A stretch of 64,000 bases of DNA from an uncultured Eubacteriales bacterium (GCA_900549405.1 URNZ01000003.1:1-64000), one strand, 5' to 3'; shown: positions 15,197-22,885, counted from the first letter of the stretch. Numbers and translations: made by a program. The notes: generated by a model not told the origin, from the letters alone.

Positions 15197-16171
15197 ATGT
15201 TTAAGAAGCTGATCGAGATCCTGAAGGCCCACCCCCGGAAGATCGTCTTCACCGAGGGCTCTGACCCCCGCATTCTGGAGGCGTCCGCCCGGCTGCTGTC
15301 CGGCACCTTCCTGACCCCCATCCTGGTGGGCAATCCTGACGAGATCCGCCAGGCCGCCGAGGACGCCGGTTTCAACATCCGGGGCGCCATCATCATCGAC
15401 CCTGAGAACTATGAGAACATGGAGACCATGGTCTCCCGCATGGTGGAGCTGCGCAAGGGCAAGATGACCGAGGACGACTGCCGCAAGGCCCTGAAGAAGA
15501 GCAACTATTTCGGCACCATGCTGGTGGCCATGGGCGAGGCCGACGCCCTGCTGGGCGGCGCCACCTACTCCACCGCCGACACCGTCCGTCCCGCCCTGCA
15601 GCTGGTGAAGACCAAGCCGGGCAACACCATCGTGTCCTCCTGCTTCATTCTGGTGCGCCCCTCCGCCACCGGCGACAACGACGTGCTGGCCATGGCCGAC
15701 TGCGCCATCAACATCAAGCCCAGCGAGGACGAGCTGGTGGAGATCGCCTCTGAGACCGTGGACTGCGCCAAGATCTTCGGCGTGGACCCCAAGGTGGCCT
15801 TCCTGAGCTACTCCACCTTCGGCTCCGGCAAGGGCGAGGACGTGGACAAGATGCGCAACGCCGCCGACAAGGCCAAGCTGGCCATGCCCAACGTGCCCAT
15901 CGAGGGCGAGCTGCAGTTCGACGCCGCCGTCTCTCCCCGGGTGGCCAAGACCAAGTGCCCCAACTCCAAGGTGGCCGGTTATGCCAACACCTTCATCTTC
16001 CCTGACATCAACGCCGGCAACATCGGCTATAAGATCGCCCAGCGCCTGGGCTCCTTCGAGGCCTATGGCCCCATCCTGCTGGGCCTGAACGCCCCCATCA
16101 ACGACCTGTCCCGGGGCTGCAACGCCCAGGAGGTCTATTCCATGGCCATCATCACCGCCGCTCTGGCCTGA
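15197..16171 (+). CDS. pta: Phosphate acetyltransferase, 324 aa
   Basis: Interconverts acetyl-CoA and acetyl phosphate, giving ATP with acetate kinase. The length and the motifs FTEGSDPRILEAS near the N-terminus, AMGEADALLGGATYSTADTVRPALQ (about 111-135) and the C-terminal GPILLGLNAPINDLSRGCNAQEVY mark the short (about 330 aa) Pta/Ptb-type enzyme; the conserved Pta C-terminal DLSRG favours phosphotransacetylase over phosphotransbutyrylase. GGAGG lies ten bases before ATG. Codon use is strongly biased, like gdhA and gap, suggesting high expression. No acetate kinase gene is adjacent. Confidence 0.95.
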   Translation: MFKKLIEILKAHPRKIVFTEGSDPRILEASARLLSGTFLTPILVGNPDEIRQAAEDAGFNIRGAIIIDPENYENMETMVSRMVELRKGKMTEDDCRKALKKSNYFGTMLVAMGEADALLGGATYSTADTVRPALQLVKTKPGNTIVSSCFILVRPSATGDNDVLAMADCAINIKPSEDELVEIASETVDCAKIFGVDPKVAFLSYSTFGSGKGEDVDKMRNAADKAKLAMPNVPIEGELQFDAAVSPRVAKTKCPNSKVAGYANTFIFPDINAGNIGYKIAQRLGSFEAYGPILLGLNAPINDLSRGCNAQEVYSMAIITAALA

Positions 16172-16198
16172 TGACAGCTTGAAAAACAAATAACGCAC

Positions 16199-16248
16199 AA
16201 GCGGGCTGCACAGAATGCCTTGACGGCATGTGTGCAGCCCGCTTTTTT
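16199..16248 (+). terminator. Intrinsic terminator of pta
   Basis: Long stem GCGGGCTGCACA / TGTGCAGCCCGC with an inner ATGCC-TTGAC-GGCAT stem and TTTTTT after it. Confidence 0.93.
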
Positions 16249-16255
16249 GTCAGGC

Positions 16256-16636
16256 TTATGGTTCGTCTTGTTCATCCTCTGCGGGCCGGTCCAGGGAGAC
16301 CCAGGCGGCCCAATAGCAGGCTGCGGAGAGGACCGGATACAGCAGGGAGAGGAACCGCCCGTGGGTGCAGCCCCAATAAGAGAGCCAGACGCCAAAGAGT
16401 AGGTGGGGCGTGTACAGCACGACGAACCAGCGCCTGCGGCTGGCGCTTTCAGTAAAAACCAGCTTTTTAGTGGGGTAGGTGAGAAAGAGACCGTAGACAA
16501 TGAACACCCGGATGACCGCGGCCTCCGCCCCGGCGGTCTCGGCAAACTTCAGGGCGTACAGACCAAAGGCCGGGAGGGGGAGAAAGTTCAGTGCTTCAGT
16601 CCAGAACTTGGGGTGGCGGAAGATGGGGTTTGACAT
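16256..16636 (-). CDS. Unknown multi-pass membrane protein, 126 aa
   Basis: No family recognised. Three to four hydrophobic segments: ALNFLPLPAFGLYALKFA (about 15-32), VIRVFIVYGLFLTY, WFVVLYTPHLLFGVWLSYWG and SLLYPVLSAACYWAAWV, separated by short basic loops, with an acidic C-terminus. GAGGTG precedes the ATG. It has its own promoter (16710-16737) and converges on pta. Confidence 0.72.
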   Translation of the reverse strand: MSNPIFRHPKFWTEALNFLPLPAFGLYALKFAETAGAEAAVIRVFIVYGLFLTYPTKKLVFTESASRRRWFVVLYTPHLLFGVWLSYWGCTHGRFLSLLYPVLSAACYWAAWVSLDRPAEDEQDEP

Positions 16637-16709
16637 TTGGCTTCACCTCACAGCAGGAAGATGGAGATTCGGGTCAGTGGGGCTTGGCTTGATGTGCTCT
16701 CTAAAGTAT

Positions 16710-16737
16710 ATTGTACAGGCCATACAGGAAAAGTCAA
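16710..16737 (-). promoter_or_regulatory. Promoter of the 126-aa membrane protein gene
   Basis: Minus strand TTGACT (16732-16737), 16-base spacer, TACAAT (16710-16715). Confidence 0.7.
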
Positions 16738-16790
16738 CGGTTCTGTAAAAAAGAACGGTGCGTCTGGGCCGGAGCGGGAAAACTTTTGTC

Positions 16791-16819
16791 TTTACTTGAC
16801 CAAAGTGCAGTGATATAAT
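16791..16819 (+). promoter_or_regulatory. Promoter of the aminotransferase gene
   Basis: TTTACT (16791-16796), 17-base spacer, TGA-TATAAT (extended -10; box 16814-16819). Confidence 0.75.
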
Positions 16820-16880
16820 TTCAGCCAGGTTAAATATTTTCACGGGGGTCTCTATTTCCCCGTGCAGGAGGTTTTGCATC

Positions 16881-18062
16881 ATGGTCAACCAACGTATGCT
16901 GGGCCTGGGCACTGCCCGGTCTGTGATCCGGGAGCTGTTTGAGTATGGCAAGCAGCGCGCCGCCGTGGTGGGTGCGGAGAATGTGTTCGACTTCTCCCTG
17001 GGCAACCCCAGCGTCCCCGCCCCCGACGCCATCAATGAGACGGCCATCCGCATTCTGAAGGAGCAGCCCGAGCTGATCCACTGCTACACCAGCGCCCAGG
17101 GCGACGCCGCCGCCCGGCAGCGCTTTGCCGACTCTCTGAACCGCCGCTTCCAGGGCAACTATACCGCCGACCAGTTCTATATCACCGTGGGTGCGGCGGC
17201 CTCTCTGTGCTGCGTGTTCAACGGCCTGACCTGCCCGGGGGACGAGTTCATCGTCTTTGCCCCCTATTTCCCCGAGTATAAGGTGTTTATCGAGGGGGCC
17301 GGGGCCAAGATGGTGCTGATCCCCCCGGAGATCGAGCACTTCCAGATCGACTTTGACGCCCTGGAGCGCTCCATCACCCCCCACACCAAGGGCGTGGTGG
17401 TGAACACCCCCAACAACCCCTCCGGCGTGGTCTACTCCCGCCAGACCCTGGAGAAGCTGGCGTCCGTCCTCACCGCCAAGAGCCAGGAATACGGCCACCC
17501 CATCTATCTCATCTCGGACGAGCCCTATCGGGAGATCGTGTTCCAGGGCTTTGAGGTGCCCTGGGTGCCCCACATCTACAAGGACACCATCGTGTGCTAC
17601 TCCTTCTCCAAGTCCCTGTCTCTCCCCGGCGAGCGCCTGGGCTATGTGCTGGTCCCCGGCGACGTTACCGACGCAAAGGAGGTCTATGCCGCCGTGGCCG
17701 GAGCGGGCCGCTCCCTGGGCTATGTGAACGCCCCCAGTCTGTTCCAGCAGGTCACCTCCCTGTGCTGCGACATGACGTCTGATCTGGCGGTGTACGAGCG
17801 CAACTGCAAGCTGCTGGTCACCTCCCTGCGGGAGATGGGCTATCACGTGGCTGAGCCCGGCGGAGCCTTCTATCTGTTCCCCCGCTCTCTGGAGCCCGAC
17901 GACATGGCCTTCAGCGAGCGGGCCAAGCAGTTCGACCTGCTGCTGGTCCCCGGCTCCGGCTTCGGCGCTCCCGGCCACGTGCGCATCGCCTATTGCGTCC
18001 AGACCGAGCGTATCGAGCGGGCCCTGCCCAAGTTCAAGGCATTGGCCGATTCCTACAAGTAA
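16881..18062 (+). CDS. Class I/II pyridoxal-phosphate aminotransferase, 393 aa
   Basis: Fold-type I PLP enzyme. Visible are the FSLGNPSVPAPDAI substrate-arm segment, the TPNNPSGVVYS loop with the cofactor-binding Asn, SDEPYREIV with the Asp that contacts the pyridine nitrogen, and SFSKSLSLPGERLGY holding the Schiff-base lysine (Lys244) and phosphate-binding Arg. This resembles the aspartate/aromatic aminotransferase branch; substrate is undetermined. AGGAGG precedes ATG at proper spacing. Single gene between a promoter at 16791 and a bidirectional terminator at 18068. Confidence 0.93.
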   Translation: MVNQRMLGLGTARSVIRELFEYGKQRAAVVGAENVFDFSLGNPSVPAPDAINETAIRILKEQPELIHCYTSAQGDAAARQRFADSLNRRFQGNYTADQFYITVGAAASLCCVFNGLTCPGDEFIVFAPYFPEYKVFIEGAGAKMVLIPPEIEHFQIDFDALERSITPHTKGVVVNTPNNPSGVVYSRQTLEKLASVLTAKSQEYGHPIYLISDEPYREIVFQGFEVPWVPHIYKDTIVCYSFSKSLSLPGERLGYVLVPGDVTDAKEVYAAVAGAGRSLGYVNAPSLFQQVTSLCCDMTSDLAVYERNCKLLVTSLREMGYHVAEPGGAFYLFPRSLEPDDMAFSERAKQFDLLLVPGSGFGAPGHVRIAYCVQTERIERALPKFKALADSYK

Positions 18063-18067
18063 AACAA

Positions 18068-18107
18068 ATAAAAAAACACAGGGCCAGGTCGGCCCTGTGT
18101 TTTTTTA
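18068..18107. terminator. Bidirectional terminator between convergent genes
   Basis: AAAAAAACACAGGGCC / GGCCCTGTGTTTTTTT; serves the aminotransferase and the LysR gene, whose stop codon it overlaps. Confidence 0.92.
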
Positions 18108-19040
18108 AAGATTCCCATCCCGGTTAAATTTGCGGTAAAAATCCTTTGTCAGGTCGATGAACGCCCGGGCGGCGGGGGAGAGGAAGCCGTTTTTCTTGTA
18201 CACCACCGCCGTGGGGCAGGTGAGGGGCGGCTCCCCGATGGTGAAGCAGGCCAGCCGGTCTAAATAGGGGGTGCGGGAGATGCCGCTCTCCTGCAGAAAG
18301 GCAAAGCCCATGTTCCCCGCCGCCAGGTTGATGGCGGTGGTGTTGTTGGTGGTGACCAGGATGTTTTGCGGCTCTACATTCAGCACGGAGAAGGTGTTGT
18401 ACAGCAGCTTGGCCAGCCGCCAGTCAGAGGGGAGCATGACGATCCGCTCGTGCTCCAGCTGCCGCAGCTGGGTGAAGTGGAGGGGGCGGTCATAGGGGCT
18501 GTCCAGCCCCCGCAGCAGGGGGTGGTCCTTGTGGCCGATGAGGAAGACCCGCTCCCGCATGATCAGCTCATAGGACAGCTCGGTCAGGTCGGTGGGGATG
18601 TGCATGACGCAGAAGTCGATGACGCTGTCCTCCGCCAGCTTGGTCAGCTCGGGCACGGCGGCCTCGTGAAGGACCACCTGCACGTCGGGGTACTGGGGGG
18701 TGAACAGGGGCAGGATGTCGGGCAGCAGCATGGCCCCACGCCAGGGGGACACGCCGATGTGCAGCACCGGGCGGTTCCGGTCCTGGATGTCCCGCAGGTC
18801 GCTGAGCAGCTGCCGGTCCAGATAGCTCTGCCGCTCCAGATAGGCATAGAACACCTCTCCCGCCGAGGTGAGAGTGAGGGGGGTGTGGGACCGGTCCATC
18901 AGGGCCACCCCCAGGGTGTGCTCCAGCTTGGCCAGATACTGGCTGAGATAGGGCTGGGAGAGATACAGCTGCTCGGCGGCCTTAGAGATGCTGCGCTCCT
19001 TGGCGATGGTGAGAAAATATTCAGGATTCTTGACGAACAT
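18105..19040 (-). CDS. LysR-family transcriptional regulator, 311 aa
   Basis: N-terminal winged helix-turn-helix (about 1-60: FLTIAKERSISKAAEQLYLSQPYLSQYLAKLEHTLGV) followed by a periplasmic-binding-like effector domain. Repeats the standard LTTR length. The start MFVKNPEYF at 19040 is chosen over 35 extra upstream codons because GGGAGGGG lies ten bases before it. It is not divergent from an obvious target gene, so its regulon cannot be guessed from position; the nearest upstream feature is a candidate small RNA. Confidence 0.92.
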   Translation of the reverse strand: MFVKNPEYFLTIAKERSISKAAEQLYLSQPYLSQYLAKLEHTLGVALMDRSHTPLTLTSAGEVFYAYLERQSYLDRQLLSDLRDIQDRNRPVLHIGVSPWRGAMLLPDILPLFTPQYPDVQVVLHEAAVPELTKLAEDSVIDFCVMHIPTDLTELSYELIMRERVFLIGHKDHPLLRGLDSPYDRPLHFTQLRQLEHERIVMLPSDWRLAKLLYNTFSVLNVEPQNILVTTNNTTAINLAAGNMGFAFLQESGISRTPYLDRLACFTIGEPPLTCPTAVVYKKNGFLSPAARAFIDLTKDFYRKFNRDGNL

Positions 19041-19083
19041 AAGCGCCCCTCCCAAAGTTCGGGCCAGATCGGCCAGTGAGGCT

Positions 19084-19112
19084 ATCATATCACAGATCGG
19101 GATGGGAGAAAA
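19084..19112 (-). promoter_or_regulatory. Promoter of the LysR gene
   Basis: Minus strand TTTTCT (19107-19112), 17-base spacer, TGA-TATGAT (box 19084-19089). It begins directly after the T-tract that ends the candidate small RNA, so LysR need not be read from the upstream promoter. Confidence 0.6.
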
Positions 19113-19272
19113 GATAAAAAAGCCGCTGACCGCGTGTATGCGCACGGTCAGCGGCCCGTCCCTCGGGGATGCCTGTCCCGAAAGACTTTCTGGTGGTCAG
19201 AGAAATCTTGAATAAAAGGGGTAGGAAGAAAGCAGGGAGGTGTGAGGAGGGGGGAGTTAGCTTTCTCTAACC
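19112..19272 (-). ncRNA. Candidate regulated small RNA with C-rich anti-Shine-Dalgarno segments
   Basis: Predicted 160-base minus-strand transcript. It starts with GG about seven bases after the -10 box, opens with a GUUAG / CUAAC hairpin, then has a pyrimidine-rich stretch containing CCCCCCCUCCUC, CACCUCCCU and UCCUACCCC, a second weak hairpin (UCGGGA / UCCCCGA), and a strong terminator: stem GCCGCTGACCG / CGGTCAGCGGC (19122-19155) followed by TTTTTTATCTTTT. No ATG-led frame is present. C-rich single strands that can pair with ribosome sites are the hallmark of Gram-positive riboregulators such as FsrA of Bacillus. Existence and role are inferred from sequence alone. Confidence 0.55.
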
Positions 19273-19307
19273 AAGCATAGGTTAGCATAAACTAACCGAC
19301 ATGTCAA
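19255..19307 (-). promoter_or_regulatory. Promoter with two tandem palindromes (candidate operators)
   Basis: Minus strand TTGACA (19302-19307), 17-base spacer, TAACCT (19279-19284). A perfect GGTTAG-N6-CTAACC palindrome (19280-19297) lies between -35 and -10 and covers the -10; a second, AGTTAG-N6-CTAACC (19255-19272), begins at the predicted start site. Centres are 25 bases apart. This layout suits a repressor; the CTAACC half-sites recall DtxR-family boxes, but the spacing differs. Confidence 0.55.
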
Positions 19308-19345
19308 CAGGAAATTTTCAAATTTGAAAATTTTTTTGTGGGGAG

Positions 19346-19464
19346 ACGGATTGCCACGTCAGGGCTGCGCCCTTCCTCGCAATGACAGGGTACAGAGGGC
19401 CTGTACTCGACACAGAAGACTGTATTTTTGTCATTGCGAGGAGCGAAGCGACGTGGCAATCCGT
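19346..19464. repeat. MITE/REP-like inverted repeat, about 119 bp
   Basis: Perfect 15-bp terminal inverted repeats, ACGGATTGCCACGTC (19346-19360) and its complement (19450-19464), with inner arms CCTCGCAATGACA and TGTCATTGCGAGG. The right-hand sequence TCATTGCGAGGAGCGAAGCG belongs to a repeat seen in many bacteria. No transposase frame is inside. It ends one base before the stop codon of the SseB-like gene. An AT-rich palindrome (AAATTTTC / GAAAATTT, about 19313-19334) borders its left side. Confidence 0.8.
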
Positions 19465-19465
19465 T

Positions 19466-19894
19466 TCACTTGGTCATCTCTTGTTTTCTCTGTACCAGAT
19501 GCTCCATCATGTTCCGGTCAAAGGTGAGGCAGGCGCCCATGGGGTCGATGACGAAGCCGGCGGCCCGGTTGTCCCGGAGGACCATGCCGGCATAGTGGTC
19601 AAAGGTGAGGGCCACCGTCTGCTGGTTTTTGGGGCCGCACAGCTTGCGCAGTTCGTCCCAGCCGGTGAAGGCGGGGAAGAAGGGCTGGCCCTCCTGATTG
19701 GTCAGCAGCTGAAAGCGCAGGGCGGCCTCCTTTCCCTCCGTCTCGGGGACGATGTCCGCCGGGGCCAGGAATTGGGCCTGAGAGATCACGATATCCAGCA
19801 CGGCCTCTCGGCTTTCCCGGCTGTTCTCCGTCTGCATCCGGGCGATGGCCTGGAGCAGAGGGGCGTTGTCCAGGACCTGTTCATTGGATTCCAT
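19466..19894 (-). CDS. SseB-domain protein, 142 aa
   Basis: Resembles the N-terminal domain of SseB (enhanced serine sensitivity) proteins: LLTNQEGQPFFPAFTGWDELRKL (about 68-90) is the family core, followed by a C-terminal VIDPMGACLTFDRNMM segment. Molecular role is unknown; in some Gram-positives SseB domains occur beside type VII secretion, which is not seen here. ATG 19894 is chosen because AGGAGG lies ten bases upstream; ten extra in-frame codons further up fall in a palindrome. The stop codon touches a MITE-like repeat, so the original 3' flank has been displaced. Confidence 0.78.
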   Translation of the reverse strand: MESNEQVLDNAPLLQAIARMQTENSRESREAVLDIVISQAQFLAPADIVPETEGKEAALRFQLLTNQEGQPFFPAFTGWDELRKLCGPKNQQTVALTFDHYAGMVLRDNRAAGFVIDPMGACLTFDRNMMEHLVQRKQEMTK

Positions 19895-19922
19895 ATAGCA
19901 AAGACCTCCTAAACAAAAGCGC

Positions 19923-19949
19923 ATTCCCGCCCCCGCAGGGGGCGGGGAT
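19923..19949. repeat. GC-rich palindrome, copy C of the dispersed family
   Basis: ATTCCCGCCCCC / GGGGGCGGGGAT around GCA. Lies just upstream of the SseB-like gene; no U-tract. The rest of 19950-20012 shows nothing notable. Confidence 0.6.
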
Positions 19950-20012
19950 CAAATATTTTATATATTTTACCCCATCAGCCCCCCACTGGCAAGGCTTTGT
20001 CCATTTATCCAG

Positions 20013-20041
20013 TGGACAGCGGGGGCGGGCTGTGGTAAGAT
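20013..20041 (+). promoter_or_regulatory. Promoter of queT
   Basis: TGGACA (20013-20018), 17-base spacer, TGG-TAAGAT (extended -10; box 20036-20041). It leaves a structured leader of about 150 bases. Confidence 0.65.
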
Positions 20042-20048
20042 ACCCCTT

Positions 20049-20156
20049 GACGAGTTTCCACATCTCGTCCAAGCACAGCCCACCGCCCCAAACGCGTGGA
20101 ACGCCCGGCCACGGGGGGAGGAAAAGCTGTGTTCGTTCGGGGGACTTTAAAAAAGT
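20049..20156 (+). promoter_or_regulatory. Structured queT leader, candidate preQ1 riboswitch
   Basis: Stem GACGAG / CTCGTC (20049-20054, 20064-20069) is followed by CAAG and a second stem CACAGC / GCTGTG (20074-20079, 20126-20131) enclosing a CGTGG / CCACG hairpin. Further on, GGGACTT / AAGTCCC forms a last stem 30 bases before the ribosome site. queT genes of Firmicutes are often under preQ1 riboswitch control; I could not match the full class I, II or III consensus by eye, so the ligand is inferred from the gene only. Confidence 0.45.
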
Positions 20157-20197
20157 AAGTCCCGCCGTTCTCTAAAGAAGAAAATGGAGGTTTTTTT

Positions 20198-20746
20198 ATG
20201 TCTAAATTCTCTGTCCGCGATCTCACCCTGGCGGCCATGCTGGCCGCGGTGTATGCCGTGCTCACCATGGCTCTGCCCATCCCCCAGTATGGCGGGGTGC
20301 AGATCCGCTTTGCCGAGGCGCTGACCGTGCTGCCCTTCCTGTTCCCCGCCGCCACGCCGGGGCTGTTTGTGGGCTGCCTCATCGCCAACCTGCTCTCCCC
20401 CTATGGCCTGCTGGATGTGGTGGCCGGTTCCGCCGCCACCCTCATCGCCTGCCTGTGGACCCAGAGCCTGCGCAATCGCTGGCTGGCTCCCCTGCCCCCG
20501 GTGGTGTGCAACGCCGTCATCGTGGGGGCGGTGATCGCCTTTGCCGAGGGGGGCACCGGTGGGGCCTTTTGGACGGCCTATGCCTTTAACGCCTTCACCG
20601 TGGGCCTGGGCGAGCTGATCGCCAGCGCCGTGCTGGGCCAGCTGCTGCTGGGCGTGCTGCCCCGAGTGAGCTTTTTCCGGGAGATGATCCCCGCCGACAA
20701 GCTGGACCGGCTGGGGCTGAAGGCCCGCGTGAGCGGTCAGGGCTGA
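20198..20746 (+). CDS. queT: QueT-family queuosine precursor transporter (ECF S component), 182 aa
   Basis: Substrate-binding membrane subunit for uptake of a queuosine precursor (preQ1 or related), working with a shared ECF energizing module not encoded here. About five or six hydrophobic helices; the family start VRDLTLAAMLAAVYAVLTMALPIPQYGGVQIRFAEALTVLPFLFPAATPGLFVGC and the LLSPYGLLDVVAGSAATL segment are diagnostic. GGAGG lies seven bases before ATG. Single-gene unit with a long structured leader and a strong terminator. Confidence 0.93.
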   Translation: MSKFSVRDLTLAAMLAAVYAVLTMALPIPQYGGVQIRFAEALTVLPFLFPAATPGLFVGCLIANLLSPYGLLDVVAGSAATLIACLWTQSLRNRWLAPLPPVVCNAVIVGAVIAFAEGGTGGAFWTAYAFNAFTVGLGELIASAVLGQLLLGVLPRVSFFREMIPADKLDRLGLKARVSGQG

Positions 20747-20763
20747 CCGCTGCTGCCGGGCGA

Positions 20764-20807
20764 GGGGGCGGCCAGACAAGTGGAGTCTGGCCGCCCCCCT
20801 TTTCTTT
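20764..20807 (+). terminator. Intrinsic terminator of queT
   Basis: Stem GGGGGCGGCCAGAC / GTCTGGCCGCCCCC followed by TTTTCTTT. Confidence 0.93.
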
Positions 20808-20850
20808 CTGGGTCACGTTCATAGTTTGGTCATAAATTGTTTACACTTAC

Positions 20851-20955
20851 ACCGGGATTTTGTCCCGGTCTTTTGCTACTATACCCATTAACCGGTTAAC
20901 GATTTTCTGATCGCGTATCCACAGGTTTTCGCTCCCCCCAGGGGAGCGGGAAACC
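20851..20955 (+). promoter_or_regulatory. ftsH upstream region: hairpin and two palindromes
   Basis: Contains ACCGGGA-TTTTG-TCCCGGT with CTTTT (20851-20874), a weak promoter (TTTTGT, 16 bases, TATACC at 20880-20885), a perfect 12-bp palindrome TTAACCGGTTAA (20888-20899) near the expected start site, and a longer palindrome GGTTTTCGCTCCCC / GGGAGCGGGAAACC (20924-20955). The first palindrome is a possible operator. Confidence 0.4.
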
Positions 20956-20984
20956 AAAAGAAATGAACGACACACCCAGAGAGG

Positions 20985-22823
20985 ATGATCTTCAAGATGC
21001 AAGAGATCAAAAAGCCATCGAAAAAACCCCTGGTATACTACTATCTGCTCACCCTGGCCATCCTGCTGTTGCTCAACGCCACCCTGTTCCCCTCTATGAA
21101 CAAGAGCCGCATTGAAAACGTGACCTATGACGTGTTCATGTCCATGACGGACGAGAAGCAGATCGACCAGGTGGAGATCCGGGACGACCAGATCCTGTTC
21201 ACGGATAAGGACGGCAAAATTTACGAGACCGTGGCCACGGAGGACGCCGGACGCACCCAGCGCCTTTACGACTCCGGGGCCAAGTTCCAGCAGATCGACA
21301 CCCAGCCCTCCGCCATGACCAGCCTGCTGGTGAACTGGATTTTGCCCCTGGTGCCCTTTATGCTCATTGGCTATTTGCTCAACCGCCGGATGCAGAAGGC
21401 CATGGGCGGCAAGGACGGCATGATGTTCGGCATGGGCGGCAGCTCCGGGGCCAAAGTATATGTGCCCTCCTCCACCGGCATCCGCTTTGCCGACGTGGCC
21501 GGGGAGGACGAGGCCAAGGAGCTGCTGGGGGAGATCGTGGACTTCCTCCACGACCCGGAGAAATACCGGGAAATTGGCGCCAAGCTGCCCAAGGGCGCCC
21601 TGCTGGTGGGCCCTCCGGGCACCGGCAAAACGCTGCTTGCCAAGGCCGTGGCCGGTGAGGCCAATGTGCCCTTCTTCTCCATCGCCGGGTCGGAGTTTGT
21701 GGAGATGTTCGTGGGCCGGGGCGCGGCCAAGGTCCGGGACCTGTTCAAGCAGGCCAACGAGAAGGCCCCCTGCATCATCTTCATCGACGAGATCGACACC
21801 ATCGGCAAAAAGCGGGACGGCCAGTTCTCCGGCGGCAATGACGAGCGGGAGCAGACCCTGAACCAGCTGCTCACCGAGATGGACGGCTTTGACGGCAGCA
21901 AGGGCGTGGTGGTCCTGGCGGCCACCAACCGGCCCGACTCCCTGGACCCCGCCCTGCTGCGCCCGGGCCGCTTTGACCGGCGCATCCCTGTTGAACTGCC
22001 CGATTTACAGGGCCGCATCGACATCTTAAAGGTCCACGCCAAGAAGATCCGTCTGGCCGACGGGGTGGACTTTGCCCCTATCGCCAGAATGGCCTCCGGC
22101 GCGTCCGGCGCGGAGCTGGCCAACATCGTCAACGAGGCCGCCCTGCGGGCCGTGCGGGATGGGCGGGGCTTTGCCACCCAGGAGGACCTGCAAGAGAGCG
22201 TGGAGGTGGTTATCGCCGGATACCAGAAGAAGAGCCGGGTGCTGTCTGACCAGGAGAAGAAGATCGTGGCCTATCACGAGACGGGCCACGCCTTGGTGGC
22301 CGCCATGCAGAGCCACTCCGCCCCCGTACAGAAGATCACCATCATCCCCCGCACCTCCGGGGCCCTGGGCTATACCCTCCAGGTGGACAACGGGGACCAC
22401 TTCCTCATGTCCAAGGAGGAGCTGCTGAACAAGGTCTGCACCTACACCGGCGGACGGGCGGCGGAGGAGCTGGTTTTCGGCTCCATCACCACCGGGGCCT
22501 CCAACGACATCGAACAGGCGACCAAACTGGTGCGCTCCATGATCGCCCGCTTCGGCATGAGCCAAGAATTCGGTTTTGCCGCCTTCGAGACCATGAGCAA
22601 CCAGTACCTGGGCGGGGATGCCTCCCTGGCCTGCTCCCCGGAGACCCAGGCCCGCATGGACCGCCTGGTCACCGAGACCATCCAGAAGGAGTATGACAAG
22701 GCCATGACCATCCTCCGGGACAACCGGGACAGCCTGGACAAGCTGGCCAACTTCCTCTATGAGAAGGAGACCATCACCGGGGAGGAGTTCATGGACATGC
22801 TCCGCTCCGACGGCAAAGTGTAA
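20985..22823 (+). CDS. ftsH: ATP-dependent zinc metalloprotease FtsH, 612 aa
   Basis: Membrane-anchored AAA+ protease that degrades misfolded membrane and regulatory proteins as a hexamer. Order: two N-terminal transmembrane segments (about 18-36 and 112-130) flanking a short extracytoplasmic domain; Walker A GPPGTGKT (209-216); Walker B IIFIDEID (about 264-271); second region of homology ending [11 protein letters not shown]; zinc site HETGH (431-435) with the downstream acidic ligand region [10 protein letters not shown]. It lacks a long C-terminal tail. ATG 20985 directly follows GAGAGG, so ATG 20997 (residue 5) may be the real start; an ATG at 20963 lies in another frame. Confidence 0.96.
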   Translation: MIFKMQEIKKPSKKPLVYYYLLTLAILLLLNATLFPSMNKSRIENVTYDVFMSMTDEKQIDQVEIRDDQILFTDKDGKIYETVATEDAGRTQRLYDSGAKFQQIDTQPSAMTSLLVNWILPLVPFMLIGYLLNRRMQKAMGGKDGMMFGMGGSSGAKVYVPSSTGIRFADVAGEDEAKELLGEIVDFLHDPEKYREIGAKLPKGALLVGPPGTGKTLLAKAVAGEANVPFFSIAGSEFVEMFVGRGAAKVRDLFKQANEKAPCIIFIDEIDTIGKKRDGQFSGGNDEREQTLNQLLTEMDGFDGSKGVVVLAATNRPDSLDPALLRPGRFDRRIPVELPDLQGRIDILKVHAKKIRLADGVDFAPIARMASGASGAELANIVNEAALRAVRDGRGFATQEDLQESVEVVIAGYQKKSRVLSDQEKKIVAYHETGHALVAAMQSHSAPVQKITIIPRTSGALGYTLQVDNGDHFLMSKEELLNKVCTYTGGRAAEELVFGSITTGASNDIEQATKLVRSMIARFGMSQEFGFAAFETMSNQYLGGDASLACSPETQARMDRLVTETIQKEYDKAMTILRDNRDSLDKLANFLYEKETITGEEFMDMLRSDGKV

Positions 22824-22849
22824 ACGCGGCAGAGTGGAAACAGCCTGTC

Positions 22850-22878
22850 TTGACAAAGTCCCACCGGGGGCGTATGAT
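22850..22878 (+). promoter_or_regulatory. Promoter of the TPP riboswitch-thiW unit
   Basis: TTGACA (22850-22855), 17-base spacer, TATGAT (22873-22878). Perfect -35 and near-perfect -10, 27 bases after the ftsH stop. Confidence 0.85.
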
Positions 22879-22885
22879 AAACACT

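Noticed and set aside
19255..19297. Canonical DtxR/IdeR box
   Set aside because: Half-sites look similar, but the 6-base spacer between GTTAG and CTAAC differs from the nearly contiguous DtxR palindrome; left as an unassigned operator.
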